A DNA stretch of 64,000 nt, from assembly GCF_029633865.1 (NCBI RefSeq), contig NC_079221.1:5177700-5241699 (forward strand), in the 5' to 3' direction. Both the position numbers and the translations under genes were made by a program. Under the pieces are notes generated by a model. The model searched no databases, had not been told where the DNA came from, and saw nothing but the letters and a program-made list of their open reading frames with translations. Source of the stretch: Lampris incognitus. Lineage: Eukaryota > Chordata > Actinopteri > Lampriformes > Lampridae. The number at the start of each line of letters is the position of its first letter. Position 1 is the first letter of the stretch. This document shows positions 48,901 to 58,431 of this stretch, piece by piece.

Positions 48901-51900
48901 CCGCCTGCCGCCCAATGACTGCTGGGATAGGCTCCAGCATCCCCGCTACCCTGAGAGCAGGATAAGCGGGTCGGATAATGGATGGTTGGATGGATGGATG
49001 GATGACTGGATGGATGGATGGCTATGACCTGATATTATTTTCATGAATAACACGGTGAAACAATGTCCGAGTGAGTTTTGGTTCACGTGTAACTGCCAGT
49101 CAGCGCTTTGCTTGAAAACACTCCGGTTTCCGCTGCAGATGCCTACGAGAACGCAAGAAACCTCTGTGACCGGTATTACATGAACTCCCCAGAGCTGTTA
49201 ATGGAGGAATTCAACGGTAATTGTTTTGTTTTTTGATGTATTTGGCAGCAAAATTACATGCCGATCCGATTTCAGCCTGTCACATCCGATAAAATTCAAT
49301 CTCCCTCTTGAATGATTTTTGGCTCCAACAGCCAAAGACGAGGGGAAACCCGTCACTGTGGTCTACGTTCCATCGCATCTGTATCATATGGTGTTTGAAC
49401 TTTTCAAAGTAAGTGCCGTTAATTGTCCACATGTTGCCTCGCTCATTTTACAGCCAATACTTGAACTTTGAACTGGAAAACTGCAACAATATTGTGTAGT
49501 TCATACAGGCCATCTGCGCTCCTAGCATAGGTCTGTTTAACGTTGCCTTCTTTGTTATAGAACGCCATGAGAGCCACCATGGAGCTACACGGGGACTGTA
49601 TAGAGTATCCTGCTATCCGTGCACAGGTTGCACTTGGAACCGAAGATCTGACAGTGAAGGTAAAAACTTGCATTGCTGCGTCGTGTCCCGATCTGCCGCC
49701 ATGTCAAATTCTCCCTCTAAACTTTTGTCCAGTCGGAAACAACAACCCTGTAAAACAATGGCTGTGTGGAGTTATGTATATGTGTACAGCAATTGTATAC
49801 GGTTTCGACAAGTATGTGAGACATACCCTCATGAACACATTTAGTGATTGGAAGGGCGTCCTGGTGGCATGGCGGTCTATTCCGTTGCCTACCAACACGG
49901 GGATCGCCGGTTCGAATCCCCGTGTTACCTCTGGCTTGGTCGGGCGTCCCTACAAACAAAATTGGCCGTGTCTGTGGGTAGGAAGCCGGATGTGGGTATG
50001 TGTCCTGGCACTAGCGCCTCCTCTGGTCGGTCGGTCGGGGCCCCTGTTCAGGGGGGAGGGGGAACTGCGAGGAATAGCGTGATCCTCCTATGCGCTACGT
50101 CCCCCTGGTGAAACTCCTTACTGTCAGGTGAAAAGAAGTGGCTGGCGACTCCACATGTATCGGAGGAGACATGTGGTAGTCTGCAGCCCTCCCTGGATTG
50201 GCAGAGGGGGTGGGGCAGCGATCGGGACGGCTCGGATGAGTGGGGTGATTGGCCGAGTACAATTGGGGGAGAAAATGGGTGTAAAATAAAAAAACAAATA
50301 TAGTGATTGGCGCTATACTTTGAGATTTGTTTTGCTTTTTCCCGCAGGTCAGCGATCGTGGAGGAGGGGTGCCCCTGCGGAAGATTGACCGACTGTTCAC
50401 TTATACTTACTCCACAGCTCCCCGTCCCAGCATGGAGGCGTCCCGCGCCGCCCCTCTGGTGAGTCCCCCCTCAGTTAGACTGTGCAGAGACGGTCTACTT
50501 TTAATTTATCGTCTTTTTGGCCCCACGTGCGATACTTCATGACGGTTTCACCTGTTGTGGTTCGTCTCTCTAACTGACAAGCTTGTCGAGATAACGTCTA
50601 TTTCAGCATCCCTGATATGTCCTCTGCACCGCTGCACTTTATAACCTCTCATGTCGCCTGAATAAGTCAGTCCTGTCTAAATGCTCTCTACATGGAGCGC
50701 TAAATGCTTGATCAGAGCAGCCTTTAATCACCAGTCTACCTGTCAGCATCTACATCCCTTGCACCACTTGCTACTAAGCACACCACCCACACTGTCAATC
50801 CTTGTGTATGTATCTGAAGACTGTTGTGTTGTAGTGGTCATTCTATGTTAAGTATGCAGAGAGCCACGAAATCGGAGTCACATTCCGTGTATGTGCAAAC
50901 CTACATGGCCAATAAACATAAACATGGTTCTTATAGGTGGTAACATTTTATTAACAGTCATTACTCTTTACTGTCACAAACGTTTCCTCCACGTGTGTGA
51001 CCAGTTAACATTGGTCGACATGTACGTATCAGTGGGGCTGCTGGCGGATGGATTGGGTCCAACTGTAGTAGTGTACTCGGATATTGAAAGTAACACATGG
51101 CTGATCAGAGCGCTGCAAGCTCCTTTTCGCCCACTCTTGGTACACTTTAGTTGATCTTAACTAAACCCAAGTAGCGGTGGGATGCATCAGATCGAAGCCA
51201 TAGATGATAAGTCAACCTTGCATTCAGAAAATGTGTTTCAGGGCTGGAGAAATCATATGGGGGAAACATATGATGACGTTTCCCTCAGCATTGGGGGAAA
51301 CGTCTTGGTACGTGACCCCCAGTTGTCACTGAAGAGGACTGACCATACTGTGTGATACGTAGCATTTTTCATTCATTCATTCATCTTCAGCCGCTTCTCT
51401 GGGGTCGGGTCGCGGTGGCAGCAAGCTAAGTAGGGCACTCCAGACGTCCCTCTCCCCAGCAACGCCCTCCAGCTCCTCCTGGGGGATCCCAAGGCGTTCC
51501 CAGGCCAGATTTGACATGTAGTCCCTCCAGCGAGTTCTGGGTCTACCCCGGGGTCTCCTCCCAGTTGGACGTGCCCAGTAAACCTCCAAAGGAAGGCGCC
51601 CAGGAGACATCCTGATCAGACGCCCGAACCACCTCAACTGGCTCCTTTCTATGCGAAGGAGCAGCGGCTCTACTCCGAGCTCCCTCTGGATGTCCGAGCT
51701 CCTCACCCTATCTCTAAGGCTGAGCTCAGACACTCTGTGGAGGAAACTCATTTCAGCCGTTTGTATCCACGATCTCACCCTTTCGGTCACTACCCAAAGC
51801 TCATGACCATAGGTGAGGGTTGGAACAAAGACTGACTGGTAAACTGAGAGCTTTGCCTTCCAGCTCAGCTCCTTCTTCACCACAGCGGTCCGGTACAACG

Positions 51901-54295
51901 TCCGCATTACTGCTGATGCTGCACCAATCCGCCTGTCAATCTCCCGCTCCAGCCTACCCTCACTCATGAACAAGACCCCGAGATACTTGAACTCCTTCAC
52001 TTGAGGAAATAACTCATCCTCAACAAGGAGGGAGCGATCCACCATTTTCCGGTAGAGAACCATGGCCTCAGACTTGGAGGTGCTGACTCTCATCCCGGCC
52101 ATTTCACACTCAGCTGCAAACCACCCCAGTGCGCGCTGCACGTAGCATTGTATAGTTTAACGTCAATGGTGAAAATGCTCAAAGGATCAAAGACTGATTG
52201 CACCCTTGCTTCTGATCTGAGGAACGAAAGGAGAGGAGCCTACAGCAAAAACAAAAAAAAGACCAGATTTCATCCTTGGCCGAAATGCACGTGCCACAGT
52301 TCAAAAGCTTTTTAATCAAAGAAGGTTGAATCAGTTCACCTGGATACAAAGTTTTATTGACAGATACGTTTCATGACTCAACTAAGGGGACTTGGATGAG
52401 TGATGAAACGTATGTCAATAAACTTTGTATCCAGATGAACTGATCAGAAAATCAGAATCAGTAACACTTTATTAGTCGTTTAATTTCATGCACTTGTGCA
52501 CATGAAATGAAACAAAACATCACTTTTCCCAGCCCACAGCAGTGCAACACAAAGACAAAAACACATCCAAAACTACAAGAACACATATATCCAAACTAAC
52601 ACATATATCTAACCCAAATAAAAAACAAAAATCACTGTCTAGAAGAACGAATACAGCCAGGATGACTGTCGGAACTGCCGGGCTGCATGGGCTAGCAGTT
52701 AGCTTAGCCTGCCCCGCTTCTGCGTCCTGTCAGACCGCCCTCAGGTGTTTCCTCTTCGGGCACAGTTCCGGTCAGGGCCGTTGTCCTTGGGCCCACAGGA
52801 TGCAGCAGACCAGGCTCCCTGAGCCGATCCAACGCCAGCTCTCCCAGCCAGACACCTTCGACACACCTCCCCGCACTCCTTATGACGACACTAAAAACAC
52901 AGTCAAGGCTAGGCAAGGCCGCCGCCAGACCACCCTCAGTGTTATCAGAAGTGCCAGTCTGCATGAGCTAGCAGTTAACTAACCTGCCCCACTTCCGGGT
53001 CCTGTCAGACTGCCCTCGGTGTTTCCTCTTCGGGCACAGTTCCCGTCAGGGCCGTTGTCCTTGGGCCCACAGGATGCAGCAGACCAAACTCTCCCAGCCA
53101 ATCCAGCGCCAGCTCTCCCAGCCATCAAACGAAGACAAACTTAGATGCAGACGTGGACAAAGACACTGCATGAACGGTACTGGGTGGGGCTGCTGCAAAG
53201 ATGAATTCGCGCTGCCATCTTCCACACCGGTACTGGGTGAGGCTGCCGCAAACGTGAATTTGCGCCGCCATCATCCCACACCGGAAGCGGAAATTCAGCC
53301 TTCTTTGATTTTCTTACCTGGATTATTGAGCATGCATCAAGACTCTTTGACTCTAAACATTTTGCATATTCCACAAATGTGGAACGGGCTTCTTCGGCTT
53401 AATTGTATCACTTAATCTTTAACTAATGAGCTTCATGACAGGGACTTTGGGTGGTAGAGAACTGAGCCCTTATATTCTGTTTACCTAGGCTGGTTACGGG
53501 TATGGCTTGCCAATCTCACGGCTCTACGCCAGGTACTTTCAAGGGGACCTGAAGCTGTACTCGTTGGAGGGTTACGGAACAGACGCTGTGATCTACATTC
53601 GAGTGAGTCAATACCGCGTTGGCAACTTGCATGACGTCTTTGAAAATGAAAAGTAAACGAATTCACAGTGTTCAGTATGTGACATCTTGAGTTTGACTTT
53701 AATGATGAGGCTGTCCAGGATGCATATTAACAGTTTATTAAATAACGTAGGCCATCACATGTTGAAACTCTCTCGTAACGACAGCTGTCTCTTCAGATGC
53801 TACCAACTCCTTGTGCGGTAGCACCTTCTGTGCTTTACACAGCTCAGCAACTCTCACCCTCGGGGGCAAAGCAATTGGCTGCTGACTTGGGTTCATCAAT
53901 CTCACTGGGACTTCACCACCCACTGAGTGTGCCAGGACATTGGTGACCAGCAGTCCAGAGGGAGTGTTGGCACGTCAGGATGCCTCCACCAGGACTTGGC
54001 ATTTCATTTTCGGGAAAATGAAGTGCCAAGAAATGGAAACATTCCGATCCACTGTGGCAACCCCTAATGGGAGCAGCCGAAAGTAGTAGTAGTAGTAGAA
54101 TGAATTCAGTGTAGTCATTGCCTCCGTACCTTTTTCTCCACCTCTCCTATGCAGGCATTATCCACAGAGTCCATTGAGAGACTACCCGTGTACAACAAGT
54201 CGGCCTGGAAACACTACAAGACTATCCACGAGGCTGATGACTGGTGCGTGCCCAGCAAGGAACCGAAGGACATGACAACGTTCCGTAGTTTCTAG
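37154..54295 (+). CDS. pdk1: Pyruvate dehydrogenase kinase, mitochondrial, PDK1-like
   Basis: Eleven exons: 37154-37262, 39297-39438, 39532-39603, 40881-41065, 48511-48606, 49139-49216, 49332-49408, 49561-49659, 50348-50458, 53489-53602, 54155-54295. They join in frame to 407 codons plus stop, the usual PDK length. The enzyme phosphorylates the E1-alpha subunit of the mitochondrial pyruvate dehydrogenase complex and switches off glucose oxidation. Visible motifs: [12 protein letters not shown] near the N-terminus; GHKL ATPase N box NAMRATME (254 on); G1 DRGGGVP (289 on); G2 GYGYGLP (325 on); the DW dimer motif at D390-W391. [24 protein letters not shown] and KDMTTFRS favour PDK1 over PDK2 from memory. 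The N-terminus ([15 protein letters not shown]) is basic and fits a mitochondrial presequence, shorter than mammalian PDK1. Intron 4 (about 7.4 kb) holds most of the repeats. Confidence 0.93.
37275..37308. repeat. (ACGC/AC)n microsatellite
   Basis: GCACGCACGCACGCACGCAC followed by ACACAC, just inside pdk1 intron 1. Confidence 0.9.
37415..38760 (+). mobile_element. Non-LTR retrotransposon RT fragment containing a minisatellite
   Basis: In pdk1 intron 1. Left of the array the frame reads [20 protein letters not shown] and [10 protein letters not shown]. After a frameshift near 37665 it reads [14 protein letters not shown] and LFRAYCTPL. Right of the array the same frame continues [20 protein letters not shown] and MYRFICRLN. 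These are consecutive blocks of one LINE reverse-transcriptase C-terminus. The 43-bp array (37726-38490) sits between FRAYCTPL and YKKASF. Clade not assigned. Confidence 0.75.
37726..38490 (+). repeat. 43-bp minisatellite, about 18 copies
   Basis: Unit begins GTACACCACTTTATACTGCA and continues with CACCTGTGGTCACACTACAT and ATT. Copies differ by a few substitutions, and one near 38424 is shortened. Three units (129 bp) make 43 codons, so the array is stop-free in more than one frame. The unit derives from the enclosing LINE reading frame. Confidence 0.95.
39844..40541. mobile_element. TIR DNA element inserted in a SINE with 9-bp target duplication
   Basis: Ends are inverted (CAGGGCTCGAAATT left; AATTTCGAGCCCTG right). 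Both flanks carry CATGTAGGT (39835-39843 and 40542-40550). No transposase frame inside. The GGGACA motif recurs near both ends (GGGACACAAA; GGGACACTG). Confidence 0.8.
40587..40645. repeat. (GT)n microsatellite
   Basis: About 28 GT units within the SINE A copy at 39681-40805. Confidence 0.9.
41293..41616. mobile_element. Penelope-like terminal fragment with inverted ends
   Basis: In pdk1 intron 4. The ends are inverted copies of each other (GTTCATGTGGACACAG left; CTGTGTCCACATGAAC right). The interior shares the CAAGTCCAGTTGCACTTGAT segment with the arms around the Tc1 element and the GAGACTGAAGAGGTCAC-type segment (reversed) with 18842-18858. Confidence 0.65.
41725..42175 (+). mobile_element. 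SINE family B
   Basis: Complete copy with head GGCATAGCGGTCTATTCCGT and tail GGGGAGAAAAAGGGGGGAA, in pdk1 intron 4. Confidence 0.8.
42471..42830 (+). mobile_element. SINE family A, tail type 2, head truncated
   Basis: Starts inside the tRNA-like head (ACAGCAAGAAGGTCCTGGGT) and ends with type 2 tail sequence and GGATGATGGAAGGATG. pdk1 intron 4. Confidence 0.75.
43251..43575 (+). mobile_element. CCCAGATAGCA-TIR MITE
   Basis: Copy in pdk1 intron 4. Left end CCCAGACAGCATCC and right end TTTTGCTATCTGGG form the inverted repeat. Confidence 0.75.
43960..44100 (+). repeat. Possible relative of the CAGGGCTCGAAATT element
   Basis: Starts GCAGGGCTTAAAATTAACAC, resembling the outer end of the TIR element at 39844, followed by a G-run. 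The right end was not identified. Confidence 0.35.
44284..44924 (+). mobile_element. TIR DNA element, CAGTGGCGGCTGG family, copy 2
   Basis: 641 bp in pdk1 intron 4, homologous throughout to 23315-23989. The right end CCAGCCGCCACTG is intact. Only two of the 21-bp internal units are present (44690-44731). Confidence 0.8.
44975..45150. mobile_element. Short palindromic MITE
   Basis: Ends CCAACCCTGCTCCTGGAG and, inverted, GGAGCAGGGTTGGAC. Interior non-coding. The sequence resembles a MITE common in fish genomes. Confidence 0.65.
45287..45690 (-). mobile_element. SINE family B, reverse
   Basis: Minus-strand copy; its head (AGCGTAGTGGTCTATTCCAT) is near 45670. pdk1 intron 4. Confidence 0.8.
45763..45986. 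repeat. Compound (TG)n/(TA)n microsatellite
   Basis: Alternating TGTGTG, TATATA and TATGTATG blocks over 220 bp in pdk1 intron 4. Frames across it on both strands are artefacts. Confidence 0.9.
46336..48388. repeat. 41-bp minisatellite, about 50 copies
   Basis: Unit GTAGATGAGTGTAGGAGTAG followed by TGGTATAAATTGTGTTTTGG and T. Two-state positions (TGTAGA/TATAGA; AGTAGTGG/AGTGGTGG) alternate in blocks. Located in pdk1 intron 4, ending about 120 bp before exon 48511-48606. All frames contain stops. Confidence 0.95.
48646..49020 (+). mobile_element. SINE family A, tail type 2
   Basis: Complete copy from GGCGGCATGGTGGCGCAGCG to a (GGAT)n run, in pdk1 intron 5, 40 bp after exon 48511-48606. Confidence 0.8.
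49852..50300 (+). mobile_element. SINE family B
   Basis: Complete copy between pdk1 exons 49561-49659 and 50348-50458, ending about 45 bp before the latter. Confidence 0.8.
50459..51372. other. pdk1 intron 9, left part, unassigned
   Basis: About 0.9 kb without recognised repeat or coding sequence; only scattered short direct repeats (GGGGGAAAC at about 51260-51300). Confidence 0.4.
51373..52141 (-). mobile_element. Non-LTR retrotransposon 3' fragment, copy 4 (longest)
   Basis: Minus strand, pdk1 intron 9. It has 254 uninterrupted codons from [19 protein letters not shown] to PREAAEDE and reaches furthest 5' of the four copies. The 3' tail (GAATGAATGAAT on the minus strand) is at 51370-51383. 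Confidence 0.85.
52320..52446. repeat. Short foldback repeat, Penelope-terminus family
   Basis: A hairpin of about 40-bp arms: GTTCACCTGGATACAAAG on the left and CTTTGTATCCAGATGAAC on the right, with GATGAGTGATGAAACG-type sequence in between, as at 18861-18878. Located in pdk1 intron 9. Confidence 0.65.
52676..53115. repeat. Tandem duplication, about 280-bp offset
   Basis: 52681-52845 (GCTAGCAGTTAGCTTAGCC; CAGGGCCGTTGTCCTTGGGC; GGATGCAGCAGACCA) is repeated with substitutions at 52960-53125. In pdk1 intron 9. A further 53-bp tandem pair follows at 53176-53284. Confidence 0.75.
53176..53284. repeat. 53-bp tandem pair
   Basis: GGTACTGGGTGGGGCTGCTG... at 53176 is repeated as GGTACTGGGTGAGGCTGCCG... 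at 53229, about 85% alike by eye. Confidence 0.75.
54040..54105 (+). mobile_element. 3' end of an RTE-like LINE
   Basis: Short fragment (GATCCACTGTGGCAACCCCT then AATGGGAGCAGCCGAAAG and an AGT run). It matches the end of the element at 28508-29460 and lies 50 bp before the last pdk1 exon. Confidence 0.65.
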
Positions 54296-54622
54296 ATCTC
54301 GTGTTGGCTGGGGTCCAGTAAACCTTTTAACGGAGAGCCCTGTTAGATTTCTTCCTTTGCAAAGTGTGGGGACAGTGTGTTGTCGGGCACAAACGCTGCC
54401 ACAGTAATGGTCAGGTCAAATTTACACTGCTTGTGCGAAACAATAAAATAATATGAGTTGTAGATCAAAGCTCTGATGCCAGGCATTTTACCAGAAAGTG
54501 ATTTAGGTTCCTAAAATCCACATTTATCTTTTAAAACCTCTTCTGGTTTTTGGCTTTCGCTTGATGTAAGCATGCTCACGCAACTGTTAATTAGCTGAAA
54601 ATGGAAGTTTTATTGTGTAAGT
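54296..54622 (+). other. pdk1: pdk1 3' UTR with polyadenylation signal
   Basis: Sequence after the TAG stop. AATAAA at 54442-54447 is the first signal; another lies at 55415-55420, beyond the 370-bp TIR element at 54623-54992. A short and a long 3' UTR, the latter carrying the MITE, are therefore both possible. Confidence 0.5.
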
Positions 54623-54992
54623 CAGTGCGTTTACATGTGTAGTGAAGTCGAGCTACAGTTATAGCTGGATTAGGCCGTGTAACTAGACTACTGTCGGTGC
54701 CCCAGTATACAAGAAACAAGGGAGAATCGATTTATTGACAGAAGTATGTCCGACCCCGGTACAGTAGGTGGTGATATGCCCCCTTTCAGCTGGTTGCTGT
54801 TGGGCTGTAGCGTACACATGCCAGAGTAAATCCATCCCCAACCGCATCATCTAGGTGTGTAAGTCCCACTTCGAGAAATTCAATTTAGTACGATTTCAGT
54901 CAGACTAACACGTTTACGTGTATTTTAAAAGTCCAGTTTTAGTCGGACTAACACAATAAATCCACTTTTTCTAACGTCATGTAAACATACTG
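54623..54992. mobile_element. 370-bp TIR element (MITE), intact copy
   Basis: Short non-coding element downstream of pdk1. Its ends are inverted (CAGTGCGTTTACATG at 54623 and its near-complement at 54978-54992). It serves as the reference copy for the split element in the integrin intron. Superfamily not assigned. Confidence 0.75.
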
Positions 54993-55927
54993 ACTGTGGA
55001 GTGTGTAATGCCTGGTTCTGCAAGAACGGGACATCTGTTACAGACTTACTGCCCTTCTGTTAACCCTTACCTCGGTGTTTAGCTCCTCTGTTACCTTCAT
55101 AGGAAATGTTAAGAACAAGGAAACCAGATGGAGGGAATTTTTGTTTAGGGGGAAAAAACTGATCAAGTCATAACTAAGTGTGTCAGCGTTGTGAACTGTT
55201 GAACAGTGTGTTAGTTTTAGATAAAGGTTTGGAACAGGTATGTTTCTAAATGTAGCATAATCCTATAGGAGCAGCCTCACAAATGAGGCAGATGTAGTTT
55301 TGAGGTTAGAACATTTCAAACCGTTGAGCACATGTAAAAAGTTCTGTCAGAATAACGGCAAGTCGCGTTCGCTTCACAGTGACAGTTTGACACAGTTGCT
55401 TGAAACGATAACTTAATAAAACTGGTATGACAACCGTGCTCAAGTTCCCTTCGAGGGTCTTTTCATCCATATTGGGTGGGCGCCGTGAGACAAAATGCGA
55501 AGGAAGTACTTAAGTCACTGCATTGCATTTTCATGCAAAAAGACGTGAAAACTGTAAAAATGTAGTGGGGTTCCCAAATCTGAAGTAGGATGCTCTCCAC
55601 TTTCACTGACATGGAGGAGGAAGGTGTACGCGGGCAACTTCAGCAACTAATTTTCCCGCTTAACTCTACCAAGAGAAATGGATGGTATGGCGATCCACAT
55701 CTATTTTAAAGCTCTGTGGGATCAACACAGCGGCTTGGGAATAGTTTTACATCTCGTTAACTTGCTGATAATTGAAAAAATTAAGTGTTCTGCCCTGGAA
55801 TGTGAGGCAGATCTACCGCAGCTTGATTTCCACAGGAACTGAGATGTTGAATGGAGTTCGTGGAATAGATGTAACCTAGATCTAAAAATATTTTGGTCAC
55901 GCAGACTTTCATAGGTGATGTCAGGGG

Positions 55928-56340
55928 AAAAAATTTCCCCCCTTCTCCCCAATTGTACCCGGCCAATTACCCCATTCTTCCGAGCCATCCCAGTTGCTGC
56001 TCCGCCCCCTCTGCCGATCCGGGGAGGGCTGCAGACTACCACATCTCCTCTGATATACGTGGAGTCCCCAGCCGCTGCTTTTCACCTGACGGTGAGGAGT
56101 TGGACCAGGGGGGACGTAGCATGTTGGAGGATCACGCTATCCCCCCCCCCCGAACAGGCGCCCCGACCACGGGAGGCACTAGTGCAGCGACCAGGACACA
56201 TACCCACATCCGACTAACCACCCGCAGACACGGCCAATTGTGTCTGTAGGGACGTCTGACCAAGCCAGAGGTAACACGGGGATTCAAACCAGCGATCCCC
56301 ATGTTGGTAGGCAACAGAATAGACCGCTACGCTATCCGAT
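55928..56340 (-). mobile_element. SINE family B, reverse
   Basis: Minus-strand copy immediately left of the degenerate minisatellite at 56341. Confidence 0.8.
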
Positions 56341-57090
56341 TAGTGTTAATATGTGTGAGTGGAGGACTGTAGTTTAAATGTGTGTGAATGGAAGACTGTA
56401 GTTTAAATGTGTGTGAGTTGAAGACTGTAGTGTAAATGTGTGAGTTGGAGACTGTAGTGTAAATGTGTGAGTTGGAGACTGTAGTGTAAATGTGTGTGAA
56501 TGGAAGACTGTAGTGTAAATGTGTGAATGGAAAACTAGTGTAAATGTGTGTGAATGGAAGACTGTAGTGTAAATGTGAGTTGAAGACTAGTGTAAATGTG
56601 TGTGAGTGGAAGACTGTAGTGTAAATGTGAGTTGAAGACTAGTGTAAATGTGTGTGAGTGGAAGACTAGTTTAAATGTGTGTGAATGGAAGACTAGTGTA
56701 ATTGTGTGTGACTTGAAGGCTGTAGTGTAAATGTGTGTGAGTGGAAGACTAGTGTAAATGTGTGTGAGTGGAAGACTGTAGTGTTAATGCGTGTTAGTTG
56801 AAGACTAGTGTTAATGTGTGAGTTGAAGACTAGTGTAAATGTGTGAGACTTGAAAGCTATAGTGTAAATGTGTGCGACTTGAAGGCTATAGTGTAATTGT
56901 GTGTGACTTGAAGACTGTAGTTTAAATGTGTGTTAGTTGAAGACTAGTGTAAATGTGTGAGACTTGAAAGCTGTAGTGTAAATGTGTGTGACTTGAAGGC
57001 TGTAGTGTAAATGTGTGTGACTGGAAGACTGTAGTGTAATTGTGTGTGACTTGAAGGCTAGTGTTAATGTGTGAGTTGAAGACTGTAGTG
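56341..57090. repeat. Degenerate 24-29-bp minisatellite, about 27 copies
   Basis: Irregular units of the type GTGTGAGTTGAAGACTGTAG followed by TGTAAAT, with frequent short deletions (CTAGTG for CTGTAGTG). Sits between the convergent pdk1 and neurabin 3' ends. Confidence 0.85.
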
Positions 57091-57139
57091 TGTGTGGCGT
57101 AACTCTGCGTCAAACACAATACAACCACACCAGAAACAG

Positions 57140-58431
57140 AGAAAATGAATTTATTGACGCTGCTTAACAGTTGTACCAAGGAATCTCCTCAGTTTCAGAG
57201 GAAGTGGAAAACATAATTTCTCTCGCAGCCCGACACGTCTACTCTTGGAAATATCGGCAACACTGAATCATGCTTGAATTGCAACAAAACAGAAAGCAGT
57301 AACGCGTGGCTGCGTAGCGCTCAGTCGGGCGCCGTCACGTTCAAGATCACACGAAACTGTGTTCCTCACACAACATACTCCTTGTACCGGGCAAACCATA
57401 TTTCCTATGGACCGGCGAGGACACGCAGACTTGCATTGAATATACAATTAACACGTGATGTCACGGTACCGCTTCGGTGACACGACCTGCAAGTTCGTTT
57501 GGACCACAGCGGGGGGCGCGTCACCGGTCCAGGCACAGTTGGGAGCAGCGAAAAGCAGCGTTTCTCCTCGTCACTACTTGATTTTGTGTTTTGCTTTTCA
57601 TTTTCATTCAGCAAAAACGCTCTCATCCTTGCTATTCTACTTAGTAGAAAAACAGTATATAGTATAAAATGAACCATAATCATATTTTCATAAAAAAAAA
57701 AAAGAGAAAAGAAAAAGTTATGCAGTTAATAGGCACATGTATAAAACGTATTTATACACTCAGAACCATGTCGCCATTTGAAGCTTAAAAGACAATATAG
57801 TGCTTTTATCTCAACTGTACAATAACAGTTCCTGTAAAAGATTTGTACATGGCTTCAGGCGTACTAGCAAAAATAATATAAAATGTTTCAAAAAGCAGTT
57901 ACATTTGACTTCCATAGGTAAATGAGAGCATCACCTGCGAAAACTACATCATATCTAGAAAGTTGTTTTTTTTTTGTTTTTTTTAATCATAGCTTCTTGC
58001 TTTATAGTGGTAAAAATATGTTGGGCTTCCTTTTTGGTCACATGCCCAACACTTTTTTTTACACTTGTCATTTGTTCCCCCTACCTCTCAACTGAAATGG
58101 TTTGATCCTGGACGCGGGAGGAAAATGCATCGTTAACAACATATGGAAGAAAACAGTGACGGGTGAGTAAAGGCTTCAGATCTTGTTCTCTGACCAGGAG
58201 CTGCAGCGTGGACATACATCATGACTGACACTTGAAAATATGAGCACAGACGCACTGCGGGCGCTGTCGTGGTCTGTGGTCACATCAGTGGCGTCTACAA
58301 CATGTAAATCTTATCAAATAAGGGACTGCGTGACACGTACGTGGTCGGTGAAGCCGGTCCGTTTAGTGTCCTCGTCCTCCATGGCAGGAAATACAATGAG
58401 CTGAATGGATTGGGACTGCACGGACACGACC
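57140..58431 (-). other. Probable 3' UTR of the neurabin-family gene
   Basis: Non-coding stretch between the stop codon at 58432 and a minus-strand AATAAA (plus-strand TTTATT at 57150-57155). It is AT-rich and carries no repeat seen elsewhere in the window, as expected for a long neuronal-type 3' UTR. The end point is inferred from the signal only. Confidence 0.5.
57150..57155 (-). terminator. Polyadenylation signal AATAAA (neurabin-family gene)
   Basis: Canonical hexamer on the minus strand just before the degenerate minisatellite at 56341-57090. It is the most distal clear signal downstream of the stop codon. Confidence 0.45.
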
